NCBI RefSeq assembly: GCF_001949145.1
Contig: NW_019091362.1
Coordinates: 11,169,935 to 11,182,774 of the forward strand
Source: Acanthaster planci
Taxonomy: Eukaryota; Echinodermata; Asteroidea; Valvatida; Acanthasteridae
Length of the DNA: 12,840 nucleotides
Direction: 5' to 3'
The notes under the pieces were generated by a model. The model was not told where the DNA came from and did not search any database. It saw only the letters and a program-made list of their open reading frames with translations. Made by a program: the position numbers and the translations under genes. Below are positions 7,726-12,840 of the stretch, piece after piece; position 1 is the stretch's first letter; each line of letters opens with the position of its first letter.

Positions 7726-7844
7726 ACACTAGACTTAAAGAATGACAGAAACAACTTTAATGTCACAATAACACATAAGTGTAAAAGATAGCGGCACCCG
7801 AGTGAGCGGCCGGATAACAAGTCACTAGAGGGCACCATAACACA
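7712..7844 (-). repeat. Possible short 5' LTR of the Gypsy remnant
   Basis: On the minus strand the sequence begins TGTTATGGTGCCCTCTAGTG (from 7842), a start I associate with many Gypsy LTRs. An ATTAAA-type signal (plus-strand TTTAAT, 7756-7761) follows, then CTAGTGTTTGGCCGTGATTC just before the first internal codons. That would make an LTR of roughly 110-130 bases. The 3' boundary and primer binding site are not sure, and no second copy exists in the window. Confidence 0.45.
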
Positions 7845-7917
7845 ACTGGCGGAGCATCTGTATGCTACTAACTACCTAAGGAAACATAATTGGACAGTTA
7901 TGATGTGTTATCCAAAC

Positions 7918-7946
7918 GGCTTGTGGCTTAGTGGTCAGGGATATTT
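7918..7946 (+). ncRNA. tRNA-like A-box scrap (possible SINE remnant)
   Basis: TTGTGGCTTAGTGGTCAGGG matches the Pol III A-box form TGGCNNAGTGG. No B-box (GGTTCRANNCC) follows within 100 bases and no cloverleaf can be drawn, so this is at best the 5' scrap of a tRNA-derived SINE or tRNA pseudogene next to the Gypsy LTR. Confidence 0.3.
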
Positions 7947-8286
7947 CTTTTGACTAGTACAAAAATATGCAAATATCAGTCAAGACAAAATACTTCTGAC
8001 ATGACTGCTACAACATGACTGGCCAGGGGCAATTGATCCCATAAATTGTCCATTTGGTCGAACTCGCTGTACAAGTATCCTCCAAAATACTGGGAAAATC
8101 GTCTACTAATGCAAAAGTATTTTGTCCATGAAAACAAGTCTGAACATGTATTTATGTACACCACTGTGCAGGTAATATACATATGAAAGTTCTCAATGAG
8201 AGACCATGAAAATACCGAGTGTCACGTACAATTAAGAAGGTAAAATTTCACTCCTGCACGGCCTCTACACTACATGTTTACATGAA
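7947..8286. other. No recognisable gene
   Basis: AT-rich sequence with short frames on both strands; the minus open frame at 7976-8182 has no domain or start context. Nothing else stood out. Confidence 0.55.
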
Positions 8287-8523
8287 TATGGGAGAACACT
8301 GACATCATCGATGTGGTTATGGGTCTTGAACTTGCCCCAAGAGACAAGCTGGACAAACCTTTCATCACAAAGGCCATCTCCTGGACTCATGCTTGCTGTG
8401 CTTGAAGTCTGGGATCCAAGGCAAAGGTCAAGATGTTGCATTTGCTTTCGGTGCTGCCCCCGCCAACCCAGGCCTCTCATCAAACCTGATGTTCACTGCA
8501 GGTATGTGGCATCACATGTCTTA
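8287..8523 (+). other. Coding-like, GC-richer segment open in all three plus frames
   Basis: Frame 1 reads ENTDIIDVVMGLELAPRDK and LDKPFITKAISWTHACCA to a stop near 8406. Frame 3 is open 8330-8523 and ends GQDVAFAFGAAPANPGLSSN with LMFTAG just before a good donor (GCAG|GTATGT, about 8502). The remaining frame is open for 72 codons (8311-8529). The composition is less AT-rich than its surroundings. A natural reading would be frame 1 followed by frame 3, with a small shift near 8360. I do not recognise the family. It could be a decayed exon or exons. Confidence 0.35.
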
Positions 8524-8531
8524 ACCTGACC

Positions 8532-8699
8532 ATGAGTGACACAAGAATTTCAGTCAATGACTACCCAATGTTTCTGAACAAAAAAGCCCAAAATCAATAC
8601 ATCCAAAATGCCATTGACAATGGTGCTAAATGCACTGATTCTAATGGGTTGGGGCACATTTCTTTTTCAACATTGAGTATTTTTCATTATACATGCTAA
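8532..8699 (+). CDS. Small unassigned ORF, 55 codons
   Basis: An ATG with a modest context (CTGACCATGAG) opens a frame reading SDTRISVNDYPMFLNKKAQN and QYIQNAIDNGAKCTDSNG, ending with TAA at 8697-8699. The hydrophilic, balanced composition in an AT-rich area is mildly suggestive of coding origin, and the C-terminal third turns into F/S/T-rich sequence that may already be intron or UTR. No family recognised; chance is possible. Confidence 0.25.
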   Translation: MSDTRISVNDYPMFLNKKAQNQYIQNAIDNGAKCTDSNGLGHISFSTLSIFHYTC

Positions 8700-8703
8700 C
8701 TTG

Positions 8704-8732
8704 TTGAAAGCAGCTGTAGACTCTGCTTTCAA
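8704..8732. repeat. Perfect 10-bp-stem hairpin
   Basis: TTGAAAGCAG (8704-8713) and CTGCTTTCAA (8723-8732) are exact reverse complements with a 9-base loop. The hairpin stands 15 bases downstream of the TGA of one minus-strand open frame (8747-8749) and 20 bases past the other stop (8752). It is not the histone 3' stem-loop. It is too short for a microRNA precursor. Confidence 0.6.
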
Positions 8733-8746
8733 AAACAAAATATGAT

Positions 8747-8958
8747 TCAGTTTAAGAGTGCATTATCCAGTTTTTCATGGTTCCCCTTTGGTCTTGTGCC
8801 CACCTCTTCCTCTTGGTTGTTCTTGTATTTGTTCTTGTATGGTGACTCCCTCGTGACTGGTGCCATGCTGGCTTCCTCCAAGGTACACTGAGGTAGGATG
8901 TCACAGTGACGGGAGCCAGCAGTTCTGGCTCACAGTGGCTGATGATGTTGCACATGAC
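8747..8958 (-). other. Possible terminal exon on the minus strand
   Basis: On the minus strand a strong acceptor (TTTTTTATCTCCTCTGCAG, AG at plus 8959-8960) precedes VMCNIISHCEPELLAPVTVT and SYLS. A second frame, open from 8929 to the TGA at 8747, reads HCDILPQCTLEEASMAPVTR and ESPYKNKYKNNQEEE, with a hydrophilic tail typical of a protein C-terminus. Which frame is real, or whether one frameshift joins them, is not decidable. The family is not recognised. Confidence 0.35.
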
Positions 8959-9018
8959 CTGCAGAGGAGATAAAAAAGTAGTCTGCGAATGACTAATGCC
9001 TTCATGATCACTTGTCAA

Positions 9019-9440
9019 GTTATTATAGCTGATTTTCTACGATCACAAACTTTTCACTATTGAAGCAATTAGACCAGCACATTACCAAAAAAGACCAACT
9101 TGAGGCTTCCATTCAAATTCAGTCAAAAACTATTCAAACAAGCTGTAACAAAACTGCAACAAGTGCAGCAAAAGCATTCCTTTGTTACTCTGTTCACCCT
9201 CCTACTTGTGACTGGTCTTGTAATGGCGTCGACCACGTTTTCTTGTTGACTTGGTTCAAAACTGGCCATCCAAAACAGTGCCTGATAATGCTTAAAGTAG
9301 GCCTACTGAAGTTCATTTAAGCTATACTGTCGCAGACACCAAAAGAAATAATAAACTACATGTGGACACTTAAACTTTTTAAAAATAGAGTAGTGGCAAG
9401 AGATAATGAACTGGGGCATTGATTTTGTTAGTCCTGAGAA
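9019..9440. other. No recognisable gene
   Basis: The plus open frame at 9060-9320 has no domain and no supporting splice sites. A 12-base palindrome AGTAGGCCTACT lies at 9296-9307, a motif I know to be over-represented in several marine animal genomes. Confidence 0.5.
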
Positions 9441-9665
9441 GAGAAAGCCAATCGCAGCAATAGAGGAGTTTCACATTAGCGCCGTCTGCGCATATCCGCA
9501 TCAAAACCAAGACTCTCTTTGTTGAACTTGGTTGTGCGCGCCCACTATGTCGACACAGTACTTGCAGTATCCGGTTCGTAAGTGTGACGCCACTGCAGTT
9601 TAACCCACGCCCACTGCACATGCAGATACACAACCATCGCAGTAGGCCTCCGTTAGTTCACGGTA
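9441..9665. promoter_or_regulatory. CpG-rich patch with CCAAT and two CGCCCACT motifs, promoter candidate
   Basis: I count 15 CpG dinucleotides from 9453 to 9661, clearly more than in the flanking AT-rich DNA. A CCAAT box is at 9448-9452. CGCCCACT occurs at 9539-9546 and 9608-9615, the second within CCACGCCCACT, which resembles KLF/Sp-type sites. No TATA box is evident. The transcript it might serve is not clear; candidates are the minus-strand segment at 8747-8958 or a plus-strand transcript through 10164-10583. Confidence 0.35.
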
Positions 9666-10163
9666 AATTGCTGTTATTTTTCTTTTGATTTTACATGTCG
9701 AGTCATCCTGAAAGACTCTTCCACAAAAATTTGCATCCTGAAAAGTCTGAATTTAACATACCTTTTTATATTTTGTGTCTTGATTCCTTACTTTCAATTG
9801 TCTCATCGTATTAAGAATTGAAGCCGACACATACAGCCTCGTTTTCAAACGCAGAAGTGTGCAGATTGGGATCCCTCTATTTGTCTTGTTCATGGATACA
9901 ACACCCTGGTTGGGTTTAAGCAGGTAATTGAAGGCTTCTATGACATGACTTTCTAACAGATCACCAGGTTTTTAATATCCTTGCATAAACATCTGGAAAT
10001 TTCCAAAAACATACTTTGGCAGTGATCTGAATGCACTGAATGAGAACATATACCGACTTGAGGTCCAAACGTGATGGTTTGTCACCAGAGTTTTCTACCC
10101 TCCCTGTCACAACTTTTTAACTTCACTGTTAATGCCCAGTGCTTTGTCCAAAAACCTGGGTAA
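9666..10163. other. No recognisable gene
   Basis: Short frames only. A stretch reading KCADWDPSICLVHGYNTLVG (about 9855-9925) ends in a weak donor-like AG|GTAATT but lacks support on its 5' side. Confidence 0.5.
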
Positions 10164-10583
10164 GCATTGGCAGGAGGCCTGGAGACAGAAATACTCACTG
10201 AAATGAAATTAAACAATGCCTCACTAAAAATATCTGGCTCACCACAAGCTGATGCAGGTGGGCAAAACGGAATCCAAATTTCAAGGTAAACCTGCAAAAA
10301 AATTCAGCCAAGGCTGCATGGTATTGACCAACACACTTCCACACTCCTGACATCCATGCTGAAGCTCAATGAGTTTGCTCCTGAGATATACTCTACATCA
10401 CATACCATGCTCTATCCCATATGCGCTATAACATATTCAGAGTCATACGTGCATTACAACCTGTGCACACTAACATGTGGCTTGTTGGTCCAGCCAGACG
10501 TTGCAAGAACAAACACTAGGTGCATGTGCAATTCGCAGCCACATCCAAACTATTTGGATGAGGCCCTTCACAGCTGTGGCTAA
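10164..10583 (+). other. Unassigned coding-like stretch, 139 codons with one stop
   Basis: A single frame runs from 10164 to a TAA at 10581-10583, interrupted only by a TAA at 10287-10289. It reads GLETEILTEMKLNNASLKIS and GSPQADAGGQNGIQI before the stop, and LLTSMLKLNEFAPEIYSTSH and PDVARTNTRCMCNSQPHPNY after it. The stop sits inside a donor-like TTTCAAG|GTAAAC (GT at 10286-10287), so an exon ending there is possible. Another frame reads RYNIFRVIRALQPVHTNMWL and VGPA within 10418-10490, but stops flank it. I cannot assign a family. Confidence 0.3.
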
Positions 10584-10863
10584 ATTGAACACATATAAGA
10601 TCGTCAGTGCTAAAACGAAATGAGAACATTCCAGACTTGGGCTTTGTATTTCAGAACTTGGTGCCTTTGACTTGTAGTCAGAGTCATGCGATGTTCTAAA
10701 GCCAATTTTTTTTGGGGGGGGCTAGACTCTCACACGTGACGTCACCTTTTAACTTTTGCAACTGCTCTGTTCATGTTATTACTTTTTAAATTTTTTTTAT
10801 TTGCCTTTTTGGTGGGGAGGGGCTAGACAAAAGCTAGAGCCCCCATCTTACGGTGTTGGGATC
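10584..10863. other. Non-coding stretch with repeated G-rich and CTAGAC motifs
   Basis: GGGGGGGGCTAGAC (about 10714-10726) and GGGGAGGGGCTAGAC (about 10814-10828) recur 100 bases apart. The second copy is followed by GCTAGAGCCCC, giving a GGGGCT...AGCCCC stem. A perfect CRE is listed separately. Confidence 0.45.
10733..10745. promoter_or_regulatory. E-box overlapping a perfect CRE/ATF palindrome
   Basis: CACGTG (10733-10738) overlaps GTGACGTCAC (10736-10745), which contains the full CRE TGACGTCA (10737-10744). The motif is exact, but no gene with a matching start lies next to it, so function is only possible. Confidence 0.35.
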
Positions 10864-10897
10864 TTGCTTTAGGATGCATATTGCTTTAGGATGTCCT
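10864..10897. repeat. Two-copy tandem repeat, period 17
   Basis: TTGCTTTAGGATG occurs at 10864-10876 and 10881-10893 with a 17-base period. Confidence 0.65.
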
Positions 10898-10989
10898 GCA
10901 TGTTGCATAAAAGATGCTATCAGCCTGAATTATCTCTGGTATTGCAGAGCTCTGGAAGTGACATAGTTTTTCTTGGGACAACCATATCA

Positions 10990-11089
10990 ACATGTTGACA
11001 TTCTGAGATAGTTCAGCACAGGATAATGACATAAAAGTTGGATAGCGATATTCTGAGATGATTTTTCAATGGATGATGACAAAGTAAAA
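10990..11089. repeat. Two-copy degenerate tandem repeat, period 50
   Basis: TTCTGAGAT[A/G] at 11001 and 11051 and GGAT[A/G]ATGAC at 11021 and 11071 are exactly 50 bases apart, with similar A-rich ends. This indicates an old tandem duplication of a 50-base unit. Confidence 0.6.
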
Positions 11090-11105
11090 GGGAAATGTAA
11101 TGACG

Positions 11106-11250
11106 TTATTTTGCTTGATGTCATCGTCACATTATTTTGCTTGATGTCATCATCATGTAATAAACTACATGTATCTCAGGACATCATCATCTAACAGTTA
11201 AGATGTCGTCAACTCGTGATAAACTACTGTATCTCTAAATGTCGACATCT
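11106..11250. repeat. Tandem repeats, periods 26 and about 59
   Basis: TTATTTTGCTTGATGTCATC is present unchanged at 11106-11125 and 11132-11151 (period 26). Right after it, ATAAACTAC[A]TGTATCTC recurs (11160 and 11219, about 59 apart), each followed by ACATC/GACATC-type sequence. These repeats continue the repeat group that starts at 10864. Confidence 0.6.
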
Positions 11251-11831
11251 TGCGAAAAAAAGTCACAATCTCAACAAGTTGGGTGGCACTTTCAGAGCTC
11301 TCGAGAAATAAGACATTTTAAACACCATGTCAATTTTTGGGTTTTTGATTGACAGCAACCAAGTTTACAGTTCATCAAACAGGAAATGTTTTACATTTCA
11401 ATTGTACTGTTTAAGGATTTATTTCTCATGATTTTTTCTTCTAATCAAAGGATTTTCATTTGCGTTCCATTTTGCCCACAATGCAGAATGTACAGTGTAA
11501 TTTATAAGAAAAGATATCACATTGCCTGCATTACTACATAATCTACGTATAACAGGATAGGGTTTTATTCCGCATGGGAAGAATCCTGTCTAAAGGTACA
11601 TCTGGACACCCACATCAATTTGTCAGAACATCATTTTGGTAATATATGAATAACTGTATTTGTCTCATCTTTATCTACATGTAAGTACCAGTACATGAAT
11701 CCTAAAATGCCAGAGTTGGCTAATAACAATCCACGTGAAATACACTACATGTAATTTCCTTACTTTGTATACAACCATTACGCAAGACACAGGTCTGTTT
11801 ATCTATTAATACTAAATTTCCACTTGTGTAA
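11251..11831. other. No recognisable gene
   Basis: AT-rich sequence with stops in all frames. The palindrome TACATGTA occurs at 11676-11683 and 11746-11753 (also at 11166-11173 in the repeat group). Confidence 0.6.
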
Positions 11832-12128
11832 AAAAAAAATCTACTTAATCATAAGCACATTTTAAAGCACTGTGCACATCATAATTTATGCACTGGGTAC
11901 AATGCAGGCAATGATAAAAGTCTGGGTACCAGGCAAATGTTTAAAGGCACCATGATAAAGCACAAGATACCTGCCGATCAATATCATGACATCAGAACCA
12001 ATTGTGAAATTGTAGACATCATAAAACCCAAAGACATCCAGCGGACTCAGACTGGTTTGGAGTATGTGGGCACTTTTCAAACTGCTGTTAAAACACAGCC
12101 GAGAACCCATATATTCTTTGGCATGTGA
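11832..12128 (+). other. Isolated open frame, 98 codons, start inside at 11937
   Basis: The frame is open from just after a stop at 11829-11831 to TGA at 12126-12128. It includes MFKGTMIKHKIPADQYHDIR and CEIVDIIKPKDIQRTQTG. The opposite strand is also open over most of it (11886-12110). I recognise no family on either strand. TTTAAAGGCACCATGATAAA and the mirrored GGTACCCAG look more like a dispersed repeat than a gene, but this is a guess. Confidence 0.25.
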
Positions 12129-12333
12129 CAGAGCTCAACACCATAAAAGGAGATGCTTGCACTGCACGCCTGAGGCAGACACCATAGCCACGATCACAAG
12201 AAGTGGCTAAAACTCTTGAACAAAATCTTGAGAAAATTTTCAATGTTTCACTTGTTTAGAGGTTTTGAGTGAAAAAAAAAGATTAATGGTATGCTGGCGA
12301 AGTTTGAAATGGTATTTTTAAAACTGGAAAATG
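12129..12333. other. No recognisable gene
   Basis: Short frames only, with an A-run at 12271-12280. Confidence 0.55.
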
Positions 12334-12372
12334 CTGATAACGGTCCTCACCTTCGGCTCAGACAATTATCAG
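12334..12372. repeat. Imperfect 39-base palindrome
   Basis: CTGATAA (12334-12340) and TTATCAG (12366-12372) are exact reverse complements. After a 2x2 mismatch, GTC pairs with GAC, and a CTTCGG-type apex lies in the centre. Weaker inverted similarity extends outward (ATGCTGG near 12290 against CCAGCAT near 12419). This shape fits the core of a small hairpin element (MITE-like). Confidence 0.4.
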
Positions 12373-12840
12373 TGACCAAATTTCAAGCTGGTTTGAAATC
12401 ACATGTTTAAACGTGTTCCAGCATGCTACTTTTTGCTTATTTTGAAACCTCATTGAGTGCAATCACCTTCAAAAAGGGAAATGTACAAATAAATACATGG
12501 TAAAGACTCCTGCATCTTGAGCACAAAGGCCAACTTCAACCATCATACACTGTACTTCTAAATGAACAACCTGTACATCTGTTGCCTGTATACTGGGTTA
12601 CAGTCAGCAAATTAGGCATGGACCTATGGAAATTGACAACTCACAGCTGAACCTGCTTCATGTATATACATGTGTTTTTGCAGCCGCCAAACACTCAACC
12701 AGAAAATCTGTGTATAAATCACAAGGATCAAATTTCAAAACTGCACATGTTCAAGAAATGGTTACAACTGATGGAGTCTCCTTCATATTCCTCCACCCAA
12801 AATATGTCTCCGTCTTTCCTCATAGCCAATCTACAAAGAT
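12373..12840. other. No recognisable gene
   Basis: AT-rich sequence with short frames. A perfect 14-base palindrome, CATGTATATACATG, sits at 12659-12672. Nothing else supported. Confidence 0.6.

Larger units (their letters stand above)
5995..7844 (-). mobile_element. Decayed, internally deleted Gypsy-type LTR retrotransposon
   Basis: Read on the minus strand from 7844 downward, the order is a possible short 5' LTR and leader, a Gag-type zinc knuckle, a retropepsin remnant, the protease-to-RT linker and the integrase zinc-binding region with FLWP. These belong to a Gypsy/Ty3-like family common in marine invertebrates. Between the linker (ending about 6740) and the integrase part (from about 6320) there are only some 400 bases. 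That is too few for reverse transcriptase plus RNase H, and I see no YxDD-type motif. The Gag capsid region and the catalytic integrase core are missing as well, and no 3' LTR was found. Multiple frame changes and stops show that it is inactive. Confidence 0.8.

Noticed and set aside
9379-9633. Minus-strand frame of 84 codons in the CpG-rich patch
   Set aside because: Composition follows the local GC content; Cys/Leu-rich without a domain.
10082-10297. Minus-strand frame of 71 codons
   Set aside because: Overlaps the longer plus-strand coding-like stretch and has no motif.
1-12840. CRISPR array, bacterial operon or phage genes
   Set aside because: No regularly spaced repeats, no ribosome binding sites with long ORFs, and clear metazoan-type introns and retroelements.

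Overview
The window is animal genomic DNA, most likely from a marine invertebrate. It has no intact long gene. Reading frames are short and broken, there are short GT-AG introns, and the decayed coding traces belong to families I know from amphioxus, molluscs, cnidarians and echinoderms. Recurrent palindromes (TACATGTA, AGTAGGCCTACT) fit such a genome but do not fix the phylum. Nothing bacterial or phage-like was seen.

Layout. (1) 1-4538, plus strand: one heavily mutated copy of a large uncharacterised metazoan protein family. It is recognised by ordered motifs spread over all three plus frames: TGSKEA, DNSGGKQ, TTHRT, ELDIIDQEKTDYELF, WYMKIAENLELSYIFAHADE, INYAR, GGYSTTEQ, GPARHMKTGAE, NKTELTEFLV, EVDTR, ATDTDILIL, LPAHHSIAGCNTTSY, GWKRTEECIRPV and QLPPS. 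The C-terminal part holds a DTD ... GC[D/N]TTS signature that resembles the acidic core of PIN/FEN-type nucleases. Its 3' end keeps probable introns and what look like duplicated small exons. (2) 4539-5990: no recognisable gene. (3) 5995-7844, minus strand: a decayed, internally deleted Gypsy-type LTR retrotransposon. In its own 5'-to-3' order it has a possible short 5' LTR, a Gag zinc knuckle, a protease remnant, the protease-RT linker and the integrase zinc-binding region. Reverse transcriptase and RNase H are absent. (4) 7845-9020: a tRNA-like A-box scrap, several coding-like open segments on both strands that I could not assign, and a perfect 10-bp-stem hairpin. (5) 9440-9665: a local cluster of 15 CpGs with a CCAAT box and two CGCCCACT motifs, the best promoter candidate in the window. 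(6) 9666-12840: mostly non-coding, with one coding-like stretch (10164-10583), a group of degenerate tandem repeats (10864-11250), a perfect CRE palindrome, a 39-bp imperfect palindrome and an isolated open frame near 11832-12128.

No functional pathway can be assembled. This reads as an intergenic or intronic repeat-rich region. The most interesting object is the uncharacterised family at 1-4538: it is not a described transposon class that I can name, it keeps introns, and it carries a nuclease-like core.
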